Under the pieces are notes generated by a model, which saw only the letters and a list, made by a program, of their open reading frames with translations, was not told the origin of the DNA and made no database searches. The position numbers were made by a program, and so were the translations under genes. Source: Actinomycetes bacterium (GTDB lineage Bacteria; Actinomycetota; Acidimicrobiia; Acidimicrobiales; JAMCPL01). Taken from it: DNA of 15,338 nt. Each line of letters begins with the position of its first letter. The stretch's first letter is position 1. This document shows, one piece after another, positions 5,825 through 13,513 of this stretch. Location of the stretch: the NCBI GenBank assembly GCA_021846725.1, contig JAJZWK010000028.1:1-15338 (forward strand). The letters run 5' to 3'.

Positions 5825-6517
5825 TCACTTGGCATCTCGCACCATACGTGGTTCCCCGTCAGCAAGTCTAGCCATTATCCACAAAAGATCAGAAAGCCTG
5901 TTGAGATACTGACCTGCATAGGAAGTTCCCGGCATGGACAGAGCAACAATTCTTCGCTCCGCACGCCTGACCGTTACCCTGGCATTGTCTAGCAGAGACC
6001 CCTCTATACTTTCACCCGGAACAGCAAATCCCTTTGGCATCTCCAGTTTCATAGACAAGCGTTCCCCCGTCTTGTCCAAAAAATCAACCATCTCTGAGGT
6101 AACACGAGTCTTTCCGGGTATCAACTTTTCGCTGCCCTTATGAAATCCTGATACCTCAGCCATAAGAATCCACAGATCACGCTCAATGGATTCGAGTATC
6201 GAATCCATTGAGTTCTCGAATGTGTCCTTATTATCGACTGGAATATTCTCAGATGACCTACCATAAGCACCATACCCACCATAAGCACCATAAGCACGCG
6301 CCATCCCTATAGAGGCTTGAGCCTCATCCAATGCCCCAACCGCTTCAATGACCGGATCATCCTTATGCACACGACCCCCGAATAGAAGTCCTGTAGTGCC
6401 ATCGTCCCCAGTCTTAGTAGTGATCCTCGGAACATCGCGCACAACATCAGTCGAAGACGGCTCACTATCTGACCCGACTCGACTTTCATCTGAATTTGGA
6501 AGATGATCCTCTCTCAC
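5825..6517 (-). CDS. pduO: ATP:cob(I)alamin adenosyltransferase, PduO type
   Basis: The enzyme moves the adenosyl group of ATP to cob(I)alamin, making adenosylcobalamin. It shows the N-terminal ATP-binding signature RITTKTGDDGTTGLLFGG (31-48) with RVHKDD (49-54), then ALDEAQASIG (62-71; most relatives have DELNA), then VTVRRAERRIVAL (181-193) and YLNRLSDLLWIMAR (204-217), which form the trimer active site. At 230 residues it is about 40 longer than usual, from a hydrophilic N-terminal extension (1-30) and an insertion at about 76-107 with four Ala/Gly-Tyr-Gly units and a palindromic DNA segment. The start is GTG at 6517 with only a weak Shine-Dalgarno. The gene heads the minus-strand cluster and is divergent from metH, another cobalamin enzyme. 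Identity is secure; the start is less so. Confidence 0.93.
   Translation of the reverse strand: MREDHLPNSDESRVGSDSEPSSTDVVRDVPRITTKTGDDGTTGLLFGGRVHKDDPVIEAVGALDEAQASIGMARAYGAYGGYGAYGRSSENIPVDNKDTFENSMDSILESIERDLWILMAEVSGFHKGSEKLIPGKTRVTSEMVDFLDKTGERLSMKLEMPKGFAVPGESIEGSLLDNARVTVRRAERRIVALSMPGTSYAGQYLNRLSDLLWIMARLADGEPRMVRDAK
6182..6212. repeat. Perfect 14-bp-arm inverted repeat inside pduO
   Basis: CTCAATGGATTCGA (6182-6195) and its exact reverse complement (6199-6212) flank a three-base GTA. In the protein this encodes SMDSILESIE. Perfect arms of this length are not expected by chance in 15 kb. Confidence 0.95.
6260..6295. repeat. Four-unit 9-bp microsatellite inside pduO
   Basis: Four tandem 9-base units of ACCATAAGC type, the second altered to ACCATACCC, encode Ala/Gly-Tyr-Gly repeats (residues 75-86). 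It lies in the region that is an insertion relative to the family, 48 bases from the 14-bp palindrome. Confidence 0.9.
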
Positions 6518-6883
6518 TACCTACGATGTTAGCTCAGTGTAGTGCCTTATAGATAACTATGAGTTTCTACCGACCAGATCACCTGTAGAATAGTTTGCTG
6601 TAGAAAGTGGGAAAGTCGCATGGATAACCATGCACTTGTGTATTTGTATTCCTACTGGCAAGACGATGTCCGTGATAATAATACAGACGAGTCTAGAGAA
6701 TTAATCGGAACGCGAACTGGATTCCAGATGATGCCGTTCCATGAAGCATCAACAAATATCTCACCGATACCTAGAACCACATGGCCATGATCCTTACCGG
6801 GTGGCTGGTTGATTGCAACCCTTCGACGGTGAGACAGATGTACGACACATAGACATCTGCCAGACACTAAACTAAACACTATA
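6518..6883. other. Divergent intergenic region between pduO and metH
   Basis: This 366-base gap must hold promoters for both genes, but none is convincing. The best pduO candidate is TATAAG on the minus strand around 6550, with a poor -35. A TATAAT (6880-6885) overlaps the metH ATG. A perfect hairpin GCATGG, ATAA, CCATGC lies at 6618-6633, and GGAAC/GTTCC with an inner CTGG/CCAG lies at about 6710-6740. The foldable element at 6759-6859 is listed separately. I found no cobalamin-riboswitch B12 box and no protein I believe in. Confidence 0.6.
6759..6859 (+). promoter_or_regulatory. Candidate structured leader RNA of metH
   Basis: Three nested or adjacent stems can form on the plus strand. P1 pairs TCTCACCG (6759-6766) with CGGTGAGA (6827-6834). 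Inside it, P2 pairs AACCA (6775-6779) with TGGTT (6806-6810) and GCCA (6784-6787) with TGGC (6802-6805). Directly after P1, P3 pairs CAGATGT (6835-6841) with ACATCTG (6853-6859). The strand between P2 and P1 contains GCAACCC. The layout is riboswitch-like, but it does not fit the SAM-I, SAM-IV, SAH or cobalamin consensus as I know them. Confidence 0.35.
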
Positions 6884-9800
6884 ATGGTAAAGGACGACAT
6901 TTCGATACTGGCATTTGACAGACTTCCAATGACAGAAAGCGGCAGTACCTACATGGAGTCTGCCCGCAACTCCCTGATAATTTACGATGGCGCTATGGGT
7001 ACCAACCTGCAGTTAACCAATCTCAGTACCTCCGACTTTGGAGGACAACGACTGGAAGGATGCAACGAGGTTCTCTCACTTTACCGTCCTGAGGCGGTTG
7101 CCAATATACATAGAGGATTTCTCGAGGTCGGCGTAGACGTGATAGAAACCAACACCTTTGGAGCAAACGAAATAGTACTCTCAGAATACTCAATAGAATC
7201 CAAATCTGCAGAGATCAATATCGCTTCAGCTCGAATCGCAAGGGAAGTAGCCGACAACGCATCCAGTGATGGCCGCTACCGTTATGTAGCAGGCAGTATG
7301 GGTCCCACTACAAAGTCTCCCACACTCGGACAAGTACGTTATGCAGTCTTACGCGACCTATACCAATCGCAAGCCGAAGCATTGATCGAAGGTGGCGTGG
7401 ATCTAATCTTGATAGAAACCGTCTATGATATTCTACAAGCCAAGGCTGCGATAAACGGCACAAAAAGGGCAATGGTCGTAGCAGGTAAAAGACTGCCTAT
7501 TCAGATACAGGTAACTATTGAATCTACCGGCAGGATGCTCGCTGGTACGGAAATATCAGCCGCTCTAAACTCGCTAGAAGCCATCAGGCCGGATGTTATT
7601 GGGATGAACTGTGCCACAGGTCCCGAAGAAATGGGAGAGCACTTGAGATACCTATCGCAGCATAGTACAATTCCAATTTCAGTACAGCCCAATGCGGGAT
7701 TGCCAAGCATCGTAAACGGAAAGATGCATTACGACCTGACTCCGCAACAGCTGGCATCCCATCACTCGTATTTTGTACAGAAACTCGGAGTATCTATAAT
7801 CGGTGGTTGCTGTGGTACAACCTTTGACCATCTGGCAGAAGTTGTCCAGACATGCCGCAACATACAACCGGCCACAAGGCACCCGATAGTGGAACCCGGT
7901 GTATCTTCACTCTATTCCCATACCGCATTTCATCAAGATACGTCTTTCTTGAGTGTGGGAGAACGCACCAACGCAAACGGATCAAAAAAATTCCGGGAAG
8001 CGATGGTAGATTCCAATTGGGATGCCATCACGGCTATGGCCAATGAACAGATAAGCAACGGAGCTCACGTCATAGATGTCTGTGTAGATTACACAGGAAG
8101 AGAAGGCAACATTGACATGGAGCAAGTAATCAGCAGACTGGCCACTCAATGCACCATTCCGATAATGGTTGACACCACTGAAGCAGATGTAGCACGTACC
8201 GCCCTCGAATGGTTGGGTGGTAAGGCAATCCTCAATTCCGTCAATCTTGAAGATGGTGATGGTCCAAATACCAGGCTGGATAAGTTCCTGAATCTGTCCA
8301 GGGAATACGGTACTGCCGTAGTTGCTACCTGCATAGACACGAAAGGTCAAGCCAGGACCGCCGAATGGAAGCTGGATGCAGCAGAACAGATCGTCTCACT
8401 GGCAAAAGATCGCTACGGAATAAACCCATCTGACATCATGATAGACCCTCTCACCATGCCCATAAGCACTGGCATGGAGGAATCATACAGAGATGGTCTG
8501 GAGACCATAAACGCAATAAAACTGATCAAAGAACGTATCCCTGAAGTATCGACCATTATCGGACTATCCAACATATCATTTGGACTCAATCCTGCCTCCC
8601 GCCAAGTATTGAACTCGGTCTTCTTGGATGAATGCCTGAAAGCAGGACTGGATGCAGCTATAGTCCATGCAGGCAATATTCTCCCTCTGTCAAGGATAGA
8701 CGATGAGACGCAGCGTGTATGCTTGGATCTCATCTATGATCGTCGCAGCGACGACTACGATCCATTGGCAACCCTTATCCAATTATTCGAGAACGTAAGC
8801 ACCAACAATACTCAAAAAGAAGATCGCTCCGGCTGGGCTACCACAGATTTACTACGTACAAGGATCATAGAAGGTGAGAAGGACGGGATTGAAAATGACC
8901 TAGAAAAAGCCATGGCAGAAGGGCTCGAGCCTCTTGAGATAATAAACGACCACCTACTATCGGGAATGAAAGAAGTCGGTGATCTATTCGGTGCAGGAAA
9001 GATGCAACTACCATTTGTACTACAATCCGCCGAGACAATGAAACGGGCAGTCAGTTATCTGGAACCCAAGATGCCCCATACCGGCGAGACAGGCAAGGGC
9101 AAGATAGTTCTGGCCACAGTAAAGGGCGACGTACATGACATAGGCAAGAACCTCGTAGATATCATCCTGTCGAACAATGGATACAAAGTCATAAATCTTG
9201 GAACTAAAGTATCTGCGTCAGAGATGATCAACGCATATATTGAACACAATGCAGATGCCATTGGGATGAGTGGGCTACTGGTGAAGTCTACACTCGTGAT
9301 GCGAGATAATCTGGAGGAATTTAACTCAAGGGGTCTTGAACATATACCAGTAATACTGGGAGGTGCTGCCCTTACCCGTACATATGTCGAATCCGACCTG
9401 AGGAAAATCTACAAGGGGCGAGTATTTTACGGCAAAGATGCATTCGAGGGATTACATGTAATGGACAAACTGGCATCCCTACGAGACGGAACTGCAAAGG
9501 ATGAAGCGGATGACGACTTTGGAAGAAAGATCTCGACAAAGCGGATGCCGACCAGAAAAAGTGCCCTTGATGCAGATACAGGAAGTAACGAGCAACTCAT
9601 CGCTACCAATATGTCCAACGTATCCAGGGATGAACGGGTATTCAAGCCACCATTCATCGGAACAAAAATAGCCAAGGGTATTCCGTTGGATGACTTCGTA
9701 CCTTATCTGAACAAGACATCTCTATATCGTAACCAGTGGGGGTTCCGTCCGGAAGATGGAGAGAACGATCAAGAATTCAAGAAGAGAATAGATTCTATAT

Positions 9801-10423
9801 TACGAGAAGAGATACAAAAAATAAGATTAAAGAACATTTTGTTGCCACAGGTTGCCTGGGGATATTTCCCGGCCAACTCAGAGAATAACGAGCTGATAAT
9901 CTACAGTGATGAGTCGCGCAATGAAGAGCTGACCCGGTTCGAGTTTCCTCGCCAGCAACGAGAACCCTATCTCTGCATAGCTGATTTCTTCCGATCTACT
10001 GACTCAGGTGAATTGGATTACGCTGCATTTCAGCTGGTTACTATGGGGTCTATCGTATCTGAAGAGACAGCGGAACTCTTTGCCACCGGAAAATATAACG
10101 ACTACGTCAGATTACACGGTATAGGAGTAGAGTTGACTGAAGCGTTGGCAGAACTATGGCACAAGCGTATTCGAGACGAGTGGGGGTTCGGAGATGAAGA
10201 CGGTCCCACTCTGACGGGATTATTCAAGCAACAATACCGTGGTGGAAGATACTCATGGGGTTATCCGGCCTGTCCTAATCTCCAAGACAACGCCAAGGCT
10301 GTTTCACTCCTGGGCGGCGACAAAATCGGAGTATCCATAAGTGAGTCTGATCAGCTCCACCCAGAGCAGACTACCGTTGCAATCGTCTGCCACCATCCTC
10401 AGGCAAAATATTTCATCGCATAA
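6884..10423 (+). CDS. metH: Cobalamin-dependent methionine synthase
   Basis: MetH moves a methyl group from methyl-tetrahydrofolate through cobalamin to homocysteine. The 1179 residues hold all four modules. The homocysteine domain has YDGAMGTNLQ (34-43) and zinc ligands C243, C309 and C310 (GGCCGT). The pterin domain begins near SVGERTNANGSKKF (~355). The cap and cobalamin domains include D749-V-H751-D-I-G754 for lower-face histidine binding, with GMSGLLVKS further on. The reactivation domain binds S-adenosylmethionine (NQWGF near 950; RYSWGYPACP near 1122-1131). Length is near the usual 1150-1230. The start is uncertain: the ATG at 6884 lacks a Shine-Dalgarno, and in-frame ATGs follow at residues 16 and 23, the latter closer to the conserved N-terminus. 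It is divergent from the adenosyltransferase gene; lpdA follows after 93 bases. All key residues look intact. Confidence 0.98.
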   Translation: MVKDDISILAFDRLPMTESGSTYMESARNSLIIYDGAMGTNLQLTNLSTSDFGGQRLEGCNEVLSLYRPEAVANIHRGFLEVGVDVIETNTFGANEIVLSEYSIESKSAEINIASARIAREVADNASSDGRYRYVAGSMGPTTKSPTLGQVRYAVLRDLYQSQAEALIEGGVDLILIETVYDILQAKAAINGTKRAMVVAGKRLPIQIQVTIESTGRMLAGTEISAALNSLEAIRPDVIGMNCATGPEEMGEHLRYLSQHSTIPISVQPNAGLPSIVNGKMHYDLTPQQLASHHSYFVQKLGVSIIGGCCGTTFDHLAEVVQTCRNIQPATRHPIVEPGVSSLYSHTAFHQDTSFLSVGERTNANGSKKFREAMVDSNWDAITAMANEQISNGAHVIDVCVDYTGREGNIDMEQVISRLATQCTIPIMVDTTEADVARTALEWLGGKAILNSVNLEDGDGPNTRLDKFLNLSREYGTAVVATCIDTKGQARTAEWKLDAAEQIVSLAKDRYGINPSDIMIDPLTMPISTGMEESYRDGLETINAIKLIKERIPEVSTIIGLSNISFGLNPASRQVLNSVFLDECLKAGLDAAIVHAGNILPLSRIDDETQRVCLDLIYDRRSDDYDPLATLIQLFENVSTNNTQKEDRSGWATTDLLRTRIIEGEKDGIENDLEKAMAEGLEPLEIINDHLLSGMKEVGDLFGAGKMQLPFVLQSAETMKRAVSYLEPKMPHTGETGKGKIVLATVKGDVHDIGKNLVDIILSNNGYKVINLGTKVSASEMINAYIEHNADAIGMSGLLVKSTLVMRDNLEEFNSRGLEHIPVILGGAALTRTYVESDLRKIYKGRVFYGKDAFEGLHVMDKLASLRDGTAKDEADDDFGRKISTKRMPTRKSALDADTGSNEQLIATNMSNVSRDERVFKPPFIGTKIAKGIPLDDFVPYLNKTSLYRNQWGFRPEDGENDQEFKKRIDSILREEIQKIRLKNILLPQVAWGYFPANSENNELIIYSDESRNEELTRFEFPRQQREPYLCIADFFRSTDSGELDYAAFQLVTMGSIVSEETAELFATGKYNDYVRLHGIGVELTEALAELWHKRIRDEWGFGDEDGPTLTGLFKQQYRGGRYSWGYPACPNLQDNAKAVSLLGGDKIGVSISESDQLHPEQTTVAIVCHHPQAKYFIA

Positions 10424-10516
10424 ATATTGTATCGCATAATAACTAAACGAGCACAAGCCCTATCTTCAACCGTGAGAAGGATGCCACCAGACTAGCACTA
10501 GACTAGACTGTATTAC

Positions 10517-11983
10517 ATGATTGATGACATTTACAGTGAAACCGAAAAATCCTCACCATATTCAGAGCCGTATTCAAACAAGACACATGTAGACTTGGCC
10601 ATACTGGGTGGTGGTCCTGCGGGATATGCAGCCGCACTCTACGGTGCCTCATGCGGACTGAGCATCGCAGTGGTAGAACGAAATAAGGTTGGTGGCACCT
10701 GCCTTCATCAGGGATGCGTCCCGGCCAAGGAATTATTGGAAACAGCCTCCATATTACGAACCTGTCAATCCGCTGATGAGTTTGGCGTTACAACCAACAG
10801 CGTTCCAGTACTAAATATGACCACCATGCAACAGCGTAAGTCCGACGTAATAGAACAACTCCACAAGGGACTATCAGGCCTCATGAAAGGAAGGCATATC
10901 TCCATAGTAAATGGTACCGGAAAGTTGCTACCCGGAAAACAACTACAAATATATACCGATACCGGAGAGCAAAGAATCATATCTGCAGAAAATATTGTTT
11001 TGGCAACTGGTTCCGCACCTAGGACTCTACCAAACATGGAGATAAACGGAAATACTATAGTTACCTCAGATGAGGTGTTGAACTTGGACCATATACCGAC
11101 ATCTGCTGCGGTTATAGGAGGAGGCGCTATAGGATGTGAATTCGTATCGTTCTTACACGATATAGGTACACAGGTAACTCTGCTAGAAGCTTTACCCAGG
11201 TTGCTTGCCGGATGCGACGTTGATATATCTAATGCACTGACTAGGTCTTTCAAAAAGAAAGGGGTCAAGGTCCATACCGGTATCCAGATAACCGGACATG
11301 AGATACATGAAAAAGGTGTAACGCTATTCTTTGGAGATAATGAATCTGTATCTGTAGAGATGGTCATAGTAGCAATCGGACGTAGACCAGTTACAGAAGG
11401 TATCCTATCCGCTGAGACAAACGTACGAGTCGATGAAAGAGGCTTTATCGTAGTAAATGATAGCCTCCAGACAACAGCCGATGGAATATGGGCTATAGGA
11501 GATGTAATCAATACACCACAACTCGCCCATGTCGGCTTTGCAGAAGGTATACAGGTAATCAAACATATATTAGGTGAAAACCCCCCTCCCCTGCAGTACG
11601 AAAAAGTTCCATGGGGTATTTATACCCACCCTGAAGTTGCATTTGCGGGAATGACCGAAGAACAAGCAAAGCAATCCGGCTACAACGTGATAGTCCGTAA
11701 AGATCCGTTTGGAGGTAACTCCAGAGCCAGAGTAATCGGGGAGACCGATGGAATGGTCAAGGTAATCGCTGAAGCTGATGCCGATGGGCATGCAGGTAAG
11801 ATCCTTGGTGTTCACATCATCGGTCCTTGGGCTACCGAACTATTATCACCGGGATATCTCGCAGTGAACTGGGAAGCAACACCGGATGATTTTGCCGGGC
11901 TAATACAACCACACCCTACGCTTAGTGAAGCATTTGGAGAAGTAGCTATTGCACTTACAGGAAGGAGTTTGCACGTTGCCTGA
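10517..11983 (+). CDS. lpdA: Dihydrolipoyl dehydrogenase (E3)
   Basis: This FAD enzyme reoxidises the dihydrolipoyl arm of E2 and passes electrons to NAD+. Visible parts are the FAD fold ILGGGPAGYAAALYG (residues 30-44), the redox disulfide GGTCLHQGCVPAKELL with C62 and C67, a central NAD fold AAVIGGGAIGCEFVSFLHDIG, AIGDV before the second FAD contact, and the dimer-domain H466-P-T-L-S-E471 catalytic pair. The 488-residue length is close to normal, with a hydrophilic extension of about 25 residues before the first strand. There is no clear Shine-Dalgarno before the ATG; the 93-base gap after metH carries several CTAG-containing short repeats (about 10491-10508) and no obvious promoter. The stop overlaps the E2 start, so E3 and E2 are likely co-translated. 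Confidence 0.97.
   Translation: MIDDIYSETEKSSPYSEPYSNKTHVDLAILGGGPAGYAAALYGASCGLSIAVVERNKVGGTCLHQGCVPAKELLETASILRTCQSADEFGVTTNSVPVLNMTTMQQRKSDVIEQLHKGLSGLMKGRHISIVNGTGKLLPGKQLQIYTDTGEQRIISAENIVLATGSAPRTLPNMEINGNTIVTSDEVLNLDHIPTSAAVIGGGAIGCEFVSFLHDIGTQVTLLEALPRLLAGCDVDISNALTRSFKKKGVKVHTGIQITGHEIHEKGVTLFFGDNESVSVEMVIVAIGRRPVTEGILSAETNVRVDERGFIVVNDSLQTTADGIWAIGDVINTPQLAHVGFAEGIQVIKHILGENPPPLQYEKVPWGIYTHPEVAFAGMTEEQAKQSGYNVIVRKDPFGGNSRARVIGETDGMVKVIAEADADGHAGKILGVHIIGPWATELLSPGYLAVNWEATPDDFAGLIQPHPTLSEAFGEVAIALTGRSLHVA
11959..11967 (+). promoter_or_regulatory. Ribosome binding site that sets a TTG start for E2
   Basis: AGGAAGGAG lies inside the end of lpdA, eight bases before a TTG (11976) that opens MPDTINVEMPQLGE, a normal E2 N-terminus. 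The longer reading from ATG at 11949 starts upstream of this site and adds nine odd residues. Confidence 0.8.
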
Positions 11984-13493
11984 TACCATCAATGTAGAAA
12001 TGCCACAATTAGGTGAGACTGTCACTGAGGGAACCGTTACTCGCTGGCTCAAGTCGGTCGGAGAGAGCGTAGCCAGAGATGAACCATTATTTGAAATATC
12101 TACCGATAAGGTTGATTCCGAGGTACCATCACCAGCTTCAGGTATTCTTACTCAGATACTTGTGCAAGAAGGTGAGACTGTCTCTGTGGGAACCAATTTA
12201 GCGATATTATCAACTGCTGAATCCGCATCTGATATATCATCAAACTCATCAATTGATATTCCGTCTACAGATAGATCCACAAATACTGACCCACTCACCG
12301 GTTCGAGTACAACGCAGATTTCTCCCGCCAACGCAGCGGAAACACATTCCCTGTCACCTGATCTGCCCACAGCACAGGTCATACCACCTACCCCCCCATC
12401 ATACAGCGATAGGATACCAGAAGGAAAAGACGATCTGCTTGATCAAAACTCGAGTGGTTCGTATGCCGACTCAGATGGTAGTAGCACCGCATTACATGGA
12501 GTAGTTGCCTCTCCGCTGGTACGACGCCTGATCGCCGAACGCGGAATAGACCCCTCTACGATTCACCCTACAGGTCCTGGTGGAAGAATCACACGAGAAG
12601 ACGTTCTCTCCCTAAGGCCACAAGTGAGACAGGACGATCAACCACTAGAAGTCCTACCAGGACAGGCAGGGGAAAGGGCAACCAACACAGAGCAGCAACA
12701 AGTACGGGTACAGCAAGTACAGACAGAGCAAATAACACCACAACAGCAGGGACAGGAGGTAACCGGTATACCACTGGCGGAATCCGATGAGATAATACCA
12801 TTCGACAATATCAGACGCAGGACGGCAGAGCATATGGTAATGTCAAAAGCGACTTCACCTCATACTCTAATCTCACTGGAAGCGGACTACGAAGCTGTAG
12901 AACAAGTAAGACGTCTGTACGGAGAACGCTTCCGTTCTGAAGAAGGCTACACTCTCTCCTACCTGCCTTTTGCCGCCCGTGCTGCCGTGGAAGCACTTAA
13001 ACAATGGCCGAAGCTCAATTCATCAGTCGTAGGTGATTCCCTGGTCGTCCACCATATGATCAATCTGGGTATTGCAGTGGATATAAATCATGATGGATTG
13101 ATAGTCCCGGTAGTGCATAGGGCGGACGATCTGACGCTACGTGGTATGGCTAGGCGCATACATGACCTGGCAACGAGGGCACGCACTCGTAGGTTAACCG
13201 CAGACGACATTAGCGGAGGCACTTTCTCGATCACCAATGCAGGTCCTTATGGCACCTTTATGACAGTAGCTATCATCAATCAACCTCAAGTTGCCATACT
13301 TGCTACCGATGGGGTAAAGCGCAAACCAGTCGTCGTCACGGATTCGTTTGGAAGCGAGAGTATAGCAATACATTCTGTAGGTATACTTGCCATGTCATTC
13401 GACCATCGTGCAGTAGATGGTGCATATGTAGCAGCATTCCTATCGACAATGTCATCCATCCTGGCAACTCATGACTTCACCGAAGAACTCTGA
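11976..13493 (+). CDS. 2-oxo-acid dehydrogenase E2, dihydrolipoamide acyltransferase
   Basis: E2 forms the core of a 2-oxo-acid dehydrogenase complex and moves the acyl group from E1 to CoA on a swinging lipoyl arm. From the TTG start it has 505 residues. One lipoyl domain covers 1-75 with the modified lysine in TDKVDSE (K45). A long Ser/Thr/Asp-rich linker follows. A peripheral subunit-binding domain is at about 174-212 (SPLVRRLIAERGIDP, GPGGRITREDVL). Then comes a Gln-rich linker and the catalytic domain (about 265-505) with FSITNAG and the active-site H477 in DHRAVDG. It could serve pyruvate, 2-oxoglutarate or branched-chain acids; the sequence alone does not decide, and no E1 is nearby. 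It overlaps lpdA by eight bases and lies two bases before lipB-lipA, whose product should lipoylate K45. Confidence 0.94.
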   Translation: MPDTINVEMPQLGETVTEGTVTRWLKSVGESVARDEPLFEISTDKVDSEVPSPASGILTQILVQEGETVSVGTNLAILSTAESASDISSNSSIDIPSTDRSTNTDPLTGSSTTQISPANAAETHSLSPDLPTAQVIPPTPPSYSDRIPEGKDDLLDQNSSGSYADSDGSSTALHGVVASPLVRRLIAERGIDPSTIHPTGPGGRITREDVLSLRPQVRQDDQPLEVLPGQAGERATNTEQQQVRVQQVQTEQITPQQQGQEVTGIPLAESDEIIPFDNIRRRTAEHMVMSKATSPHTLISLEADYEAVEQVRRLYGERFRSEEGYTLSYLPFAARAAVEALKQWPKLNSSVVGDSLVVHHMINLGIAVDINHDGLIVPVVHRADDLTLRGMARRIHDLATRARTRRLTADDISGGTFSITNAGPYGTFMTVAIINQPQVAILATDGVKRKPVVVTDSFGSESIAIHSVGILAMSFDHRAVDGAYVAAFLSTMSSILATHDFTEEL

Positions 13494-13513
13494 CAGTGCA
13501 GAACTCTGACAGT
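13484..13513 (+). repeat. 14-bp tandem duplication at the E2/LipBA junction
   Basis: AGAACTCTGACAGT occurs at 13484-13497 and again at 13500-13513, a 16-base period. The first copy contains the E2 stop (TGA 13491-13493) and the first two bases of the GTG start of the next gene. The period is not a multiple of three, so the duplication changes frame. Confidence 0.92.

Noticed and set aside
6518..6883. Cobalamin riboswitch between pduO and metH
   Set aside because: Neither strand has a B12 box resembling AGCCAGGAGACCTGCC; AGACATCTGCC at 6851-6861 is only a loose likeness and forms part of a simple hairpin.
6880..6885. TATAAT as the metH -10 box
   Set aside because: It overlaps the ATG at 6884 and no -35-like hexamer lies 16-18 bases upstream; it matters only if metH starts at a later ATG.
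6652..6900. 82-codon minus-strand open frame overlapping the metH start
   Set aside because: No family likeness, no ribosome site, it overlaps the metH N-terminus and occupies the divergent control region; probably chance.
10765..11562. 265-codon open frame on the minus strand
   Set aside because: It lies wholly antisense to dihydrolipoyl dehydrogenase and has no recognisable domain; its composition is that of a shadow frame.
11949..11975. Upstream ATG start for the E2 gene
   Set aside because: It precedes the strong AGGAAGGAG site and adds residues not typical of E2; TTG at 11976 fits better.
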